A stretch of DNA of 64,000 nt from Spartinivicinus marinus (lineage in GTDB: Bacteria > Pseudomonadota > Gammaproteobacteria > Pseudomonadales > Zooshikellaceae). Shown here piece after piece: positions 19,010 through 29,171 of the stretch; within the stretch, counting starts at the first letter, position 1, and every line of letters starts with the position of its first letter. Where the stretch lies: NCBI RefSeq assembly GCF_026309355.1, contig NZ_JAPJZK010000001.1:5786501-5850500 (forward strand). The letters are read 5' to 3'. The notes beneath the pieces were generated by a model. It was given only the letters and a program-made list of their open reading frames with translations, had not been told where the DNA came from and made no database searches. The position numbers were made by a program, and so were the translations under genes.

Positions 19010-19083
19010 TTCACAGCGAAGGACTATGTAGTGAGGCCCCTAGTAATGAAAACAAATCTTAAAAATTATTCGCGAAGAGTATA
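19010..19083. repeat. Degraded copy of the TATACCC/TATACTC interspersed repeat
   Basis: Contains CACAGCGAAGGACTATGTAG, GAGGCCCC, ACAAATCTTAAAAATTATTC and the family right end CGCGAAGAGTATA. The surrounding gap 18966-19562 holds no further gene that I can support. It is AT-rich and probably contains the lipase promoter, though no clear -35/-10 pair was assigned. Confidence 0.5.
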
Positions 19084-19562
19084 AAACGCTGGTTGTACTT
19101 CTTCACTAAATGGTGAAATATTCGGTATATCCAAAAGTATTAAAAATTTAGCTAGTCAATTAACTTATGATGGACTAGTATCAAATTGCTATTTTAACAC
19201 TAACAATTGTGTCGCCACTAAAAATAAAAATCTTTGGTGATGCGTATAAAATATATAATAATAACTATGAACAATAATCACAGCTGCTTTTCTCACCTAT
19301 TATGCTCGATTTCTTGTTTATTTCGACGCGCTATTTATCATTGTCAAACTGAATAGACTATTAACTGTTGTTAGTTGAACAATTAATAGGTATTAACAAG
19401 CCTATCTTTGTGGGAGGGGGTAAGTGCTACACCTGCAAAGCTATCGGTTTATTTTGTGTACTAAAATCCCTGTGCCAGTTATTTTTGCAGCCTGTTTTGC
19501 AGTGAAGTTATTGGTATTTTGGGCTTAAAGATACTAAGAAAAAATAATAATAAGGAATGATA

Positions 19563-20513
19563 ATGAAAAAAATAATTCCACTATTGAGTTGCGCTGCTAT
19601 TTTATCACTTGCCCCAATAGGCAATGTAATGGCAAAAAAAAATACGGGTTATACTGAAACACGCTATCCCATTGTATTAGTACACGGTATGCTCGGTTTT
19701 GATAAAACCTTGGGTATCGATTATTGGTATGGGGTTGCAGCAGCTCTGCGTAAAGATGGCGCTAGAGTGCATGTCGCTAAACTAACGGCCTTAGATAGTA
19801 ATGAGGCAAGAGGAGAGCAATTAATTGAACAGTTAGAATATTGGCAAGCATTATACAACGAAAAAGGATTTAATTTAATTGCCCATTCACAAGGTGGTCC
19901 TACTAGTCGCTATGCTATGTATCATCTCAATTATGATCGGAAACAGCCATTAATTAAATCATTAACGACCATAGGCTCTCCTCATAAAGGCAGCCCCGTC
20001 GCAGATGTTATGCTCAGTAAACCAGTTGGCGATACGGCACACAAGGTTTTTACTAGTGTCATGAATGGCTTGGCAGGCCTTATTGAAAAATTTTCCAGCA
20101 ATCCGCAACAACATATACAAAATTTCACCCGTAGTTTAAGTGCCTCCAGTACACCTACAATGCGTCAATTTAATCAATATTATCCAGCGGGTGTGCCAAA
20201 TTCAAGCTGTGGTGAAGGTCAATATACTGCTGATGGTGTGCGGTTTTATTCTTGGTCAGGTACCCAGGTTACGACTAATGTCTTAGATCCAACTGATTGG
20301 GGACTTTCATTATTAGCAAAAGCATTTAAGGAAAAAAATGATGGTTTAGTTAGTCGTTGCAGCTCCCATTTTGGACAAGTTATTCGCGATAATTATCAAA
20401 TGAACCATGTTGACCAGATAAATCACTTATTTGGTTTACATCATTTGCTGGAAACTGACCCTATTACCCTATTCCGTCAACATGCTAACCGCTTAAAACA
20501 TAAGGGTTTATAA
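19563..20513 (+). CDS. lip: Secreted triacylglycerol lipase, Pseudomonas-type (family I.1/I.2), foldase dependent
   Basis: Hydrolyses triacylglycerols outside the cell. The 316-residue product has a signal peptide (about residues 1-24, cleavage near VMA), the oxyanion motif PIVLVHGMLGF, the nucleophile elbow AHSQGG, an acidic site KNDGLVS and a His in NHVDQINHLFG, matching the Ser-Asp-His arrangement of Pseudomonas LipA. Two Cys (SSCGEG and SRCSS) could form the conserved disulfide. The second ATG (19563) is chosen because AAGGA lies six bases before it; the ATG at 19557 is too close to that site. It probably uses the upstream foldase and then type II secretion, whose genes are not in this window. 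Confidence 0.93.
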   Translation: MKKIIPLLSCAAILSLAPIGNVMAKKNTGYTETRYPIVLVHGMLGFDKTLGIDYWYGVAAALRKDGARVHVAKLTALDSNEARGEQLIEQLEYWQALYNEKGFNLIAHSQGGPTSRYAMYHLNYDRKQPLIKSLTTIGSPHKGSPVADVMLSKPVGDTAHKVFTSVMNGLAGLIEKFSSNPQQHIQNFTRSLSASSTPTMRQFNQYYPAGVPNSSCGEGQYTADGVRFYSWSGTQVTTNVLDPTDWGLSLLAKAFKEKNDGLVSRCSSHFGQVIRDNYQMNHVDQINHLFGLHHLLETDPITLFRQHANRLKHKGL

Positions 20514-20733
20514 TAATTTAACCTGAATATTTTTCCAGGTCTAGTGTTCCCTGCCGTTTAGCCTGCCTGTTCAGGTACTTTGACATAGCAGGCTTAATGG
20601 TTTTTCTGTTGGTAAGCAAGTGCAGCTTAAAACAGATGTTTGAGATATTCTCTAAAAAAGTTTTGTTTACTATTTGTCATTTGGTGTTCATTTAGATTAC
20701 GATAAGCGCATATCAATAATAAGAATATGTAAT

Positions 20734-21087
20734 ATGCAGTCTATAACACCAGAACTACAATCCTTTCCTATGAATATACAAACAATGAAGCTGAAAGTAT
20801 GCCAAGCAGCCACGCTACTCAAAGCCATCAGTAATGAAAATCGGTTGCTAATTCTGTACCACTTAGTAACAGATGGCGAGATGTCTGTAGGAGCGTTAAA
20901 TGATGTCCTAGATTTAAGCCAGTCTGCCCTTTCCCAACATCTGGCGGTATTACGCAAAGATGGTCTGGTTAAAACCCGCAAGCAGGCACAAACTGTTTAC
21001 TATTCTCTCACCTGTGATAATACCCGGCAGGTGCTAAGTTTGCTTCACCAATTATATGGAGATGATCAACAGCAGCCCGCTCATTAA
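20734..21087 (+). CDS. ArsR/SmtB-family winged-helix regulator
   Basis: About 117 residues from the ATG at 20734; ATGs at 20674 and 20770 are alternatives and none has a strong ribosome site. The core AATLLKAISNENRLLILYHLV, VGALNDVLDLSQSALSQHLAVL and RKDGLVKTRKQAQTVYYSL is the ArsR fold with recognition helix SQSALSQHLAVLRK. It resembles the BigR/SqrR/YgaV subgroup, which senses persulfide or redox through cysteines. Two Cys are present (KVCQAA and LTCDNT). No metal-binding ELCVC motif is seen. The target genes are not evident; it is convergent with nfuA. Confidence 0.85.
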   Translation: MQSITPELQSFPMNIQTMKLKVCQAATLLKAISNENRLLILYHLVTDGEMSVGALNDVLDLSQSALSQHLAVLRKDGLVKTRKQAQTVYYSLTCDNTRQVLSLLHQLYGDDQQQPAH

Positions 21088-21127
21088 TAACGACGCTTTT
21101 TATAGAAAACAAGTACTCTCAATAATT

Positions 21128-21184
21128 ATTCATGGCCTTTTTGTAAGGAGGCTGCCTCAGAAAGTCAGGCAATAGGCCATGAAT
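21128..21184. terminator. Bidirectional stem-loop between the ArsR-type gene and nfuA
   Basis: ATTCATGGCCT (21128-21138) and AGGCCATGAAT (21174-21184) form a perfect 11-bp outer stem. The loop holds a second hairpin, GCCT...AGGC. It sits midway between two convergent genes and has T or A runs on each side of the first arm, consistent with a shared terminator. Confidence 0.6.
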
Positions 21185-21230
21185 AGTTAACTTAATAAAA
21201 TTCAAAGCACTTAATTATTTTCAAACCATG

Positions 21231-21815
21231 CTAGCGATAATATGCATTATCTCTGAAACTATGGTCAGTCACATCTCTAACCCCTTTTAACTCAGGGATT
21301 TTTTCCATCAGCGTACGCTCGATTCCATCTTTTAATGTAACATCAGCCATTCCACAGCCTTGGCAACCGCCACCAAACTGCAAAATTGCAATATTATCTT
21401 CAGCAATTTCAACTAACGACACCTGTCCTCCATGAGATGCTAAACCTGGGTTAATTTCTGCTTGCAGGTAATAGTTGATCTTGGCATCTAACGGGCTATC
21501 TTCCCCAATCTGCGGTACTTTCGCGTTGGGGGCTTTGATGGTCAGTTGACCACCCATCTGATCTTTGGCGTAATCGACTAAGGCATCTTCCAAAAAGCTT
21601 TCACTGGCCGCTTCGATATAAGCGGTAAAGCCATTTAAAGGCATTTCTATATCGGTATCCTGTGACTCACCTGGCTTGCAATAGGCAATACAGGTTTCCG
21701 CATAAGGAGTACCTGGCTGGGTAATAAAAATACGAATCCCAATTCCATCCACACTTTGATTAGCCAAAAGCTCAGCTAAATACGTTTGTGCTTCATCAGT
21801 TACCGTTAAACTCAT
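21231..21815 (-). CDS. nfuA: Fe-S biogenesis protein NfuA
   Basis: A 194-residue iron-sulfur carrier that delivers [4Fe-4S] clusters to target enzymes. The N-terminal half is a degenerate A-type scaffold domain (about residues 1-95, [20 protein letters not shown]). The C-terminal Nfu domain has [13 protein letters not shown] and the cluster ligands CQGC at Cys151 and Cys154, followed by [11 protein letters not shown]. Length and motifs match E. coli NfuA throughout. It is divergent from metH and convergent with the ArsR-type gene. Confidence 0.96.
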   Translation of the reverse strand: MSLTVTDEAQTYLAELLANQSVDGIGIRIFITQPGTPYAETCIAYCKPGESQDTDIEMPLNGFTAYIEAASESFLEDALVDYAKDQMGGQLTIKAPNAKVPQIGEDSPLDAKINYYLQAEINPGLASHGGQVSLVEIAEDNIAILQFGGGCQGCGMADVTLKDGIERTLMEKIPELKGVRDVTDHSFRDNAYYR

Positions 21816-22095
21816 GGTAGGCTATCACCTTGTTATGAGGTTCTGCTGAGTGAACCTAGGTTGCATATTAACTGCTTTGATTGTACGCCAAGTCTCACTT
21901 GATATAAATCCCTACCAAATTAATCAAGTATTGGCCGCACTACTATCATTTGCCAACGTGATTATCATTTGCCAAATAGCAGCTCTTCTTCAAACCAGGT
22001 CTATTATTTTAAGCTGTTATCAATCAACAACTTATTTCTGCTATGATTGCCCAGCAACTTACTTTGTTACTGACTAATCGCTTCAGGAAACCTGC

Positions 22096-25000
22096 ATGGC
22101 TTCGGAAAATCCACGTATTGCACAACTAAAACAAGCCCTGAATGATCGAATTTTGATTCTTGATGGTGCGATGGGCACTATGATTCAGTCTCACCAACTG
22201 GAAGAAGCTGACTATCGTGGAGATCAGTTTGCAGACTTAACTCAGGAGGTAAAAGGTAATAACGACCTGTTATCTATCACTCAGCCTGAGATTATCAAAT
22301 CTATTCATCTGGCATACCTGGAAGCAGGTGCAGATATCGTTGAAACCAACACCTTTAATGCCACCCAGGTTTCCCAAGCAGATTATCAGCTGGAACATTT
22401 AGTCCAGGAAATTAATGAAAGCTCCGCTAGGCTGGCGCGCCAGGCGGCCGATGAAATGACAGCCAAAACACCTGACAGGCCTCGCTTTGTTGCTGGTGTT
22501 TTAGGCCCTACCAGTCGTACTGCAACTCTATCTCCTGACGTCAACAACCCCGGCTTTCGCAATGTCACCTTTGATCAATTAGTCGAAAATTATTGTGAAG
22601 CCACTGAAGCGTTGATCAGGGGTGGGGCTGATATCATATTGATTGAAACCGTATTTGATACCCTCAACTGTAAAGCAGCTATTTTTGCCGTACAACAAAC
22701 CTTTGATCAGCTAGGCCTTGAGTTGCCTATTATGATTTCGGGCACGATTACCGATGCTTCTGGCAGAACATTATCTGGCCAAACCACGGAGGCATTCTGG
22801 AACTCCATCGCCCATGCCAATCCAATCAGCGTCGGCTTAAACTGTGCGCTTGGGGCTAAAGAGTTACGCCCCTATGTCGAAGAGCTAGCCAATAAAGCGA
22901 ATACCTATGTCAGTGCTCATCCCAATGCTGGATTGCCCAATGAGTTTGGCGAGTATGATGAAACGCCTGAAGATATGAGTCAGATAGTCGAGGAGTTTGC
23001 TCAAAGTGGCTTCTTGAATATTATTGGTGGCTGTTGTGGTACCACTCCTGCCCATATCAAAGCCATTGCTGAAACGATGGCTAAGTACCCACCCCGCCCT
23101 ATTCCCGACCTACCAGTGGCCTGCCGATTAAGTGGTTTGGAGCCATTAACCATTAGCTCTGAATCACTCTTTGTGAATGTGGGAGAGCGAACTAATATTA
23201 CCGGTTCTGCCCGATTTGCCCGGTTAATTCGTGAAGAAGACTATGAAACAGCATTAGAGGTTGCCCGCCAACAGGTAGAAAATGGTGCCCAAATCATCGA
23301 TGTCAACATGGATGAAGGCATGCTGGACTCTAAGCAAGCGATGATTACCTTCATGAATTTGATTGCTTCTGAGCCAGATATCAGCCGGGTGCCCATCATG
23401 GTGGATTCCTCTAAGTGGGACGTCATTGAGGCCGGTTTAAAATGTATACAGGGCAAGCCGGTAGTTAACTCTATCAGTTTAAAAGAAGGTGAAGCTGACT
23501 TTGTTGAAAAGGCCACCCTCTGCCGACGTTATGGGGCTGCCGTGGTTGTCATGGCCTTTGATGAAACCGGCCAGGCAGATACGGCTGAGCGAAAAAAAGA
23601 AATCTGTAAACGCTCATACGATGTACTGGTGGATAAAGTGGGGTTCCCTCCCCAGGATATTATTTTTGACCCGAATATTTTTGCCATCGCGACTGGCATT
23701 GAAGAACACAACAACTACGCTGTCGATTTTTTTGAAGCAATTCAATACATCAAACAACATTTGCCCCATGCCATGATTTCTGGTGGGGTCAGTAATGTTT
23801 CTTTCTCCTTCCGGGGTAATAACCCGGTGCGAGAAGCTATTCACGCAGTCTTTCTTTACCATGCTATCAAAGCTGGTTTAACCATGGGGATTGTGAATGC
23901 CGGTCAGCTGGCCATTTATGAAGATATTCCTGCCGAGTTAAAAGCAAAAGTAGAAGATGTGGTGCTCAATAAGCACCCTGATGCCACTGAAGCATTATTA
24001 ACTGTTGCTGAGCAATTCAAAGGTGATGGGGCTGCTAAGCAAGAAGAAAACTTGGCCTGGCGCAGTTGGCCAGTAGCTAAACGGTTAGAACATGCCTTAG
24101 TAAAAGGCATTAACCAGTTTATTGTGGAAGATACTGAAGAAGCTCGCCAAGCAGCCAGTCGCCCGATTGAAGTTATCGAAGGCCCATTAATGGATGGTAT
24201 GGGGGTGGTTGGAGACCTGTTTGGTGAAGGGAAAATGTTTCTACCTCAAGTGGTGAAAAGTGCCCGCGTAATGAAGCAGGCCGTTGCCCATCTAGTGCCG
24301 TTTATTGAAGCGGAAAAAGGTGGTGAAGCCCAGTCAAAGGGTAAAGTGTTGATGGCCACGGTTAAAGGTGATGTCCATGATATCGGTAAAAATATTGTGG
24401 GTGTGGTACTGCAATGTAATAACTATGATGTCATCGACTTAGGGGTGATGGTTCCCTGCGAAAAAATCCTGCAAACCGCAAAACAAGAACAGGTGGATAT
24501 GATTGGGCTGAGTGGTTTGATTACGCCGTCTTTAGATGAAATGGTTCATGTAGCCAAGGAAATGCAGCGCCAAGGATTTACTATTCCCTTGCTGATTGGT
24601 GGTGCTACCACTTCAAAAGCTCATACCGCAGTCAAAATTGAACCCCAGTATAAAGGCGCGACGGTATATGTGCCTGATGCTTCTCGCTGTGTCAATGTGG
24701 CTACCCATCTGTTAAGCAATGAGCTAAACCCGGTGTTTGTTGAAGGGCGACGCACTGAATATGCTGCCATCAGAGAGCGTAATGCTAACCGCAAACCGAA
24801 AGCTGGCCCTGTTCCCTATGCTCAATTACCTGAGCGCAAATTAAAACTAGACTGGCAAAATTATACGCCCCCTACCCCTAGATTTACGGGTACTCAACTA
24901 TTTGATGATTATCCACTGGAAAAGCTGGTGGACTTTATTGATTGGACCCCATTTTTTATTGGTTGGGATCTCGCTGGCAAATACCCAAAAATCCTCAGTG

Positions 25001-25794
25001 ACAAAGTAGTTGGAGAAGCGGCCACCAATTTATTTAATGATGCGCAGAAAATGCTCAAGCAGATCATTGAGCAAAAACTGATTAAAGCCAGAGCCATTAT
25101 TGGCTTTTGGCCAGCTAATCAGGTTGATCATGATGATGTTGCACTCTACACAGATACCAATAAACAAGACCAGCTGGCCACCCTCCACCACTTACGCCAG
25201 CAGGTAGACAAAGTCGCTGGCAAACCCAATATGTGTTTGGCTGATTATGTTGCCCCAGCTGACAGCGGTGTCACTGACTATGTAGGTGGTTTTGTGGTTA
25301 CGGCAGGGATTGGTGCAGAAGAGCTAGCCAAGTCCTATGAAGAAAAGCATGATGACTACAACAGTATCATGGTAAAAATTCTCGCTGATCGCTTGGCAGA
25401 GGCCTTTGCTGAGCATATGCACCAACGGGTGCGGGAAGAATTTTGGGGCTATAGCTCAGCTGAAAGCTACTCTAATGAAGAACTAATTAAGGAGCGTTAC
25501 AAAGGGATTCGTCCTGCTCCGGGTTACCCTGCCTGCCCAGATCACACAGAAAAAGCTACGCTATTCAAACTATTAGATGCAGAAGCTAATATTGATGTGA
25601 AGTTAACGGAGCATTATGCGATGTTCCCAGCCGCTGCCGTCAGTGGCTGGTATTTTTCTCACCCCGATTCAAAGTATTTTGCAGTAGGCAAAATCGACCA
25701 AGACCAAGTAGCTAGTTACGCCAAGCGTAAAGGGTTGACAATCACCGAAGTGGAACGCTGGCTAGCCCCCAATCTAGGCTATGACCCTAAATAA
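22096..25794 (+). CDS. metH: Cobalamin-dependent methionine synthase
   Basis: Transfers a methyl group from 5-methyltetrahydrofolate to homocysteine through B12. The 1232-residue protein has all four modules: homocysteine-binding barrel (about 1-325, with GLNCALGA and [11 protein letters not shown] zinc Cys), pterin-binding barrel (from [12 protein letters not shown]), cobalamin-binding domain ([10 protein letters not shown] with the cobalt-ligand His near residue 761, [24 protein letters not shown]) and the AdoMet reactivation domain ([15 protein letters not shown]). Start ATG with AGGAAAC upstream. Thirteen bases separate it from the MATE gene, so both are probably one transcript. No cobalamin riboswitch was recognised in the 280-base leader. 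Confidence 0.97.
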   Translation: MASENPRIAQLKQALNDRILILDGAMGTMIQSHQLEEADYRGDQFADLTQEVKGNNDLLSITQPEIIKSIHLAYLEAGADIVETNTFNATQVSQADYQLEHLVQEINESSARLARQAADEMTAKTPDRPRFVAGVLGPTSRTATLSPDVNNPGFRNVTFDQLVENYCEATEALIRGGADIILIETVFDTLNCKAAIFAVQQTFDQLGLELPIMISGTITDASGRTLSGQTTEAFWNSIAHANPISVGLNCALGAKELRPYVEELANKANTYVSAHPNAGLPNEFGEYDETPEDMSQIVEEFAQSGFLNIIGGCCGTTPAHIKAIAETMAKYPPRPIPDLPVACRLSGLEPLTISSESLFVNVGERTNITGSARFARLIREEDYETALEVARQQVENGAQIIDVNMDEGMLDSKQAMITFMNLIASEPDISRVPIMVDSSKWDVIEAGLKCIQGKPVVNSISLKEGEADFVEKATLCRRYGAAVVVMAFDETGQADTAERKKEICKRSYDVLVDKVGFPPQDIIFDPNIFAIATGIEEHNNYAVDFFEAIQYIKQHLPHAMISGGVSNVSFSFRGNNPVREAIHAVFLYHAIKAGLTMGIVNAGQLAIYEDIPAELKAKVEDVVLNKHPDATEALLTVAEQFKGDGAAKQEENLAWRSWPVAKRLEHALVKGINQFIVEDTEEARQAASRPIEVIEGPLMDGMGVVGDLFGEGKMFLPQVVKSARVMKQAVAHLVPFIEAEKGGEAQSKGKVLMATVKGDVHDIGKNIVGVVLQCNNYDVIDLGVMVPCEKILQTAKQEQVDMIGLSGLITPSLDEMVHVAKEMQRQGFTIPLLIGGATTSKAHTAVKIEPQYKGATVYVPDASRCVNVATHLLSNELNPVFVEGRRTEYAAIRERNANRKPKAGPVPYAQLPERKLKLDWQNYTPPTPRFTGTQLFDDYPLEKLVDFIDWTPFFIGWDLAGKYPKILSDKVVGEAATNLFNDAQKMLKQIIEQKLIKARAIIGFWPANQVDHDDVALYTDTNKQDQLATLHHLRQQVDKVAGKPNMCLADYVAPADSGVTDYVGGFVVTAGIGAEELAKSYEEKHDDYNSIMVKILADRLAEAFAEHMHQRVREEFWGYSSAESYSNEELIKERYKGIRPAPGYPACPDHTEKATLFKLLDAEANIDVKLTEHYAMFPAAAVSGWYFSHPDSKYFAVGKIDQDQVASYAKRKGLTITEVERWLAPNLGYDPK

Positions 25795-25807
25795 GGGGTT
25801 TTAGCCT

Positions 25808-27130
25808 ATGACCCAAACTCGGTTAAAGGCCTTGCTTACGCTGGGTCTGCCCATTATGGGCGCAATGATGTCGCAAAGCTTGCTCAACCTAGTGGATGCG
25901 GCAATGGTGGGTTCGCTAGGGGAAGTAGCGCTAGCGGGTGTTGGCTTTGGTAGCTACGTTAATTTCATTTGTGTTGCTTGCTTGATTGGCCTGTCGTCGG
26001 GTGTGCAAACGTTGGTGGCACGCCGGGTTGGAGAAGGGACAGTAAGAAGTACCCCAGGCCCAGTCATCGCTGGCTTATGGCTGTCACTGCTTGGCGCCCT
26101 TCCCGTTAGCTTACTGCTGTTTTTACTGGGCCCACTGTTTATTCATTGGTTGAATGCTGATACCACCGTAGCGGAAGCGGCTACGCCCTATTTTCAAGCC
26201 AGGGTATTGGGGATGTTTGGGGTTGCCCTGAATTTTTGTTTTCGTGGTTTTTGGAATGGTATCAGCCAATCCATGGTGTATTTGCGGGCCTTATTGATCA
26301 TGCATGTACTGAATGTTGTCATCAGCTATTGTTTGATTTTTGGGGTGGCGGGCTTACCTGCTATGGGAGCAATGGGTGCTGGATTAGGAACAACACTATC
26401 TCTTTATATTGGAAGTGCCATGTATGCTTGGCTATGCTGGCGAGATAGGCAAGGCTATCGCTGGCACTTGCGCTGGCCAGGTTCTGCCTCGCTTCGCCAA
26501 ATAATGAGCTTATCTTGGCCCCACTCACTACAACAGGTGTTGTTTGCCTTTGGTGTAACTGTCTTATTTTGGATTATCAGCTTAGTGGGCACCCATCAGC
26601 TGGCTGTGGCCCATGTGCTTATTAGTCTGGCACTATTTTTAATTTTACCGGGAGTGGGCTTGGGAATGGCTGCCACTTCATTGGTTAGTCAAGCAATAGG
26701 CCGTAAAGAGCAAGAAGATGCCTATCAATGGGGCTGGGATGTAGTTAAAGTGTCAGCTGGCATTTTAGTTTTATTAGGTGCCCCTTTTATTATTTGGCCT
26801 GAGTTTATTCTGGGCATTTTTCTTAAGGCCCCAGAAGTTATTGCAATGGGAGTAATGCCATTGCAAATCACTGGAATGATGATGGTAATTGATGCTGCTG
26901 CCCTGGTTTTATCTCAAGCACTCATCGGGGCCGGCGCCAATAAAACCGTCATGGCCGTCAACCTCTCCAGTCAGTGGCTGCTGTTTTTGCCAATGGCTGC
27001 CATTATCGGACCTGTTCTCGGCTATGGTTTAGTGGGGATTTGGTGTTTACAGGCGTTTCAACGATTGATTAACTCATCAATTTATGGCTGGATCTGGTAT
27101 CAGCGAAAGTGGCAAAAAATCAGGCTTTAG
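25808..27130 (+). CDS. MATE family multidrug/Na+ antiporter
   Basis: A 440-residue inner-membrane exporter with 12 hydrophobic segments arranged as two halves. The N-terminus GLPIMGAMMSQSLLNLVDAAMVGSLG is typical of the DinF/NorM-type MATE family, and FRGFWNGISQSMVYLRALL is the family's second-helix-bundle signature. It directly follows metH and its 3' end overlaps the next gene, so it sits in an operon with them. Substrate unknown. Confidence 0.9.
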   Translation: MTQTRLKALLTLGLPIMGAMMSQSLLNLVDAAMVGSLGEVALAGVGFGSYVNFICVACLIGLSSGVQTLVARRVGEGTVRSTPGPVIAGLWLSLLGALPVSLLLFLLGPLFIHWLNADTTVAEAATPYFQARVLGMFGVALNFCFRGFWNGISQSMVYLRALLIMHVLNVVISYCLIFGVAGLPAMGAMGAGLGTTLSLYIGSAMYAWLCWRDRQGYRWHLRWPGSASLRQIMSLSWPHSLQQVLFAFGVTVLFWIISLVGTHQLAVAHVLISLALFLILPGVGLGMAATSLVSQAIGRKEQEDAYQWGWDVVKVSAGILVLLGAPFIIWPEFILGIFLKAPEVIAMGVMPLQITGMMMVIDAAALVLSQALIGAGANKTVMAVNLSSQWLLFLPMAAIIGPVLGYGLVGIWCLQAFQRLINSSIYGWIWYQRKWQKIRL

Positions 27131-28220
27131 CCAGCAGCGCTGGCTATTAACTGTAATCGCAGGTCTATCGTTACCTTTATGTTTATTGCTAGCTGGGTGT
27201 AGTGAGATTCGCTATTACCATCAAGCCTGGCAAGGCCAGTGGCAACTCATTAAGCATCGTGAGCCAGTAACTGAACTGGTTGATAATGAACAAACACCCC
27301 TCGCCCTCAAACGACAGTTGCAGTTAGCGCAGCAATTAACCTTATTTGCTCAAAATAACCTGAAGCTCCCGGTTAATGGTAATTTTCAAACTTTTACTGA
27401 CACTAAGCGTCCTTTTGTGGTGTGGAACGTATTTGCTGCCCCACAATTTTCTACGACACCTTATCAATGGTGTTATCCCTGGTTAGGTTGTCTGAGTTAT
27501 CGCGGCTATTTTGCAGAACAAGCGGCCCAACAAGAAGCCAATCAGCTTGATGCTGAAGGGTATGATACCTATGTGGCAGGGATTAAAGCTTATTCTACAT
27601 TAGGCTGGTTTGATGATCCTTTACTCAACACCTTCATTTATTATCCAGAGTTGGAGCTGGCTAATCTGATTTTTCATGAACTTACCCATCGCTGGTTGTA
27701 TGTTAAGGACGATGTGGATTTTAACGAAAGCTTGGCCACTGCAGTGGCCATTATCGGTGTTGAAAAGTGGTTTATGGATCGTCAGCCTCAGGCTGTAGAT
27801 CGCTTAAGGCAACGTTATCAGTTTGATCTTGAATTCAGCCGTTGGTTGCTGAAATACCGAGATCAACTTGAACAACTATATCAACAGCCATTATCTTCTT
27901 CAGCAATGGCTCAGCAAAAACAGCAACTGTTGGCTAAGTTAACAGCAGACTACCAGCAAAAAAGGCAGCAACAATGGCATAACCAACCTTATTATGACCA
28001 TTGGATAAGCAGTCAGTTAAATAATGCCAAACTGGCAACAGTTGCTACTTATTATCGCTGGGTGCCAGCTTTACTATCATTGTATGAACAGCACCAACGT
28101 GATCTTGGGGCATTTATGTCAGCCTGTCAGCAATTAGCCCAACAACCCTACCAGCAACGGCAAAATACACTACTTGCTTTAATAGCTGCTACTTCGTCAT
28201 CAAACAACCCAATCGAATAA
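27084..28220 (+). CDS. Predicted zinc aminopeptidase lipoprotein (DUF2265-type)
   Basis: A 378-residue protein with an N-terminal hydrophobic stretch ending in a lipobox (LLLAGC), so a lipoprotein. The zinc motif is HELTHRWLY, followed by ESLATAVAIIGVEKW, a pattern known from the predicted aminopeptidase family. GCLSYRGYF and DPLLNTFIYY are further family landmarks. The C-terminal third is Gln rich and helical. The ATG at 27084 lies inside the last 47 bases of the MATE gene in another frame; no later start precedes the signal, so translational coupling is likely. Peptidase activity is inferred from the motif. Confidence 0.8.
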   Translation: MAGSGISESGKKSGFSQQRWLLTVIAGLSLPLCLLLAGCSEIRYYHQAWQGQWQLIKHREPVTELVDNEQTPLALKRQLQLAQQLTLFAQNNLKLPVNGNFQTFTDTKRPFVVWNVFAAPQFSTTPYQWCYPWLGCLSYRGYFAEQAAQQEANQLDAEGYDTYVAGIKAYSTLGWFDDPLLNTFIYYPELELANLIFHELTHRWLYVKDDVDFNESLATAVAIIGVEKWFMDRQPQAVDRLRQRYQFDLEFSRWLLKYRDQLEQLYQQPLSSSAMAQQKQQLLAKLTADYQQKRQQQWHNQPYYDHWISSQLNNAKLATVATYYRWVPALLSLYEQHQRDLGAFMSACQQLAQQPYQQRQNTLLALIAATSSSNNPIE

Positions 28221-28374
28221 TTACACTTTTATTATGCTAAATATTTCTAAGGGATTACTGGTCATTTAAAAGCTCTACTTTTATGATGATAAAACAATAA
28301 CCATTAATTTCATTAATAAATCAATAAAATTTATCACATAATCACCTATTTTAGAGCGATAGAGGATAATTATA

Positions 28375-29136
28375 ATGCCATCACCTCTGAAGTACGTTCT
28401 CTACCTAAGCTGTATTCTGTTTTCCTGCTTCAGCTTCGCAATTGATCGTAATGCCATCACAATAGCTACTGGTGAATGGAAGCCCTATGTAACCGACACT
28501 GTAGAAGGTAAAGGCTATGTGACTGAAATTATTACAGAAACGTTATCTAAAATTGGCATTAAGCCAATCTATAAATTTATGCCCTGGCGTCGTTGCGAAG
28601 CGTTGTTACGCTACAGTAAAGTTAAGGCAATTTTTCCCTATGGTCATACTAAAAAGCGGGACCGATACTATACTTACTCTGCCCCTGTTGCAGAGTCTAA
28701 AAATGTTTTCTTTTACCTTAAGAAAAAGCACAATCAGCCCCCTCACCAGTGGCAAAAATTATCTGACTTGAGTCAATACACATTTATCATTCCCAATGGC
28801 TATGCTGATGAAAAAACACTGCGTAATGCAGGCCTAAATGTGAAACTGGCAAAAGATGAGAAAGAAGCTGTTCGTGAAATAAAAAAAGGTAATTTCGATT
28901 TTCTCCCCTTAGCCGAACTGGTAACTTGGGAACTGATTAAAAACGAATTTCCCAACGATGTTGGTCAATTTGCCTCTTTGAAGAAACCATTATCCTCTCG
29001 TAAACTGCATTTGTTAATCAATAAAAATGATCATCGTGGTAAAGAAATGTTGGATGATTTTAATCGTGCCTTGTCTGAATTTAAACAAACCCCTCGCTAC
29101 ACAGAGATATTACAGAAGTATAATATTCCTCTTTAA
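28375..29136 (+). CDS. Periplasmic solute-binding protein, family 3 (amino-acid-like ABC substrate-binding fold)
   Basis: A 253-residue exported protein with a signal peptide (about residues 1-22, FSFA cleavage). The mature start ITIATGEWKPYVT and then GYVTEIITETLSKIG and YKFMPWRRCEALLRYSKV are typical of short family-3 binding proteins. Two-lobe features continue to LHLLINKNDHRGKEMLDDFNRAL at the C-terminus. No permease or ATPase gene is adjacent; many such stand-alone proteins exist in marine gammaproteobacteria with unknown ligands. Ligand not predicted. Confidence 0.85.
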   Translation: MPSPLKYVLYLSCILFSCFSFAIDRNAITIATGEWKPYVTDTVEGKGYVTEIITETLSKIGIKPIYKFMPWRRCEALLRYSKVKAIFPYGHTKKRDRYYTYSAPVAESKNVFFYLKKKHNQPPHQWQKLSDLSQYTFIIPNGYADEKTLRNAGLNVKLAKDEKEAVREIKKGNFDFLPLAELVTWELIKNEFPNDVGQFASLKKPLSSRKLHLLINKNDHRGKEMLDDFNRALSEFKQTPRYTEILQKYNIPL

Positions 29137-29171
29137 CTTGACTCCGAGAATGATTTTTAGCTGATTATTTT

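Noticed and set aside
21850-22077. 75-residue plus-strand frame before metH
   Set aside because: No ribosome site, Cys/Ile-rich composition typical of translated intergenic DNA, ends just before the metH leader.
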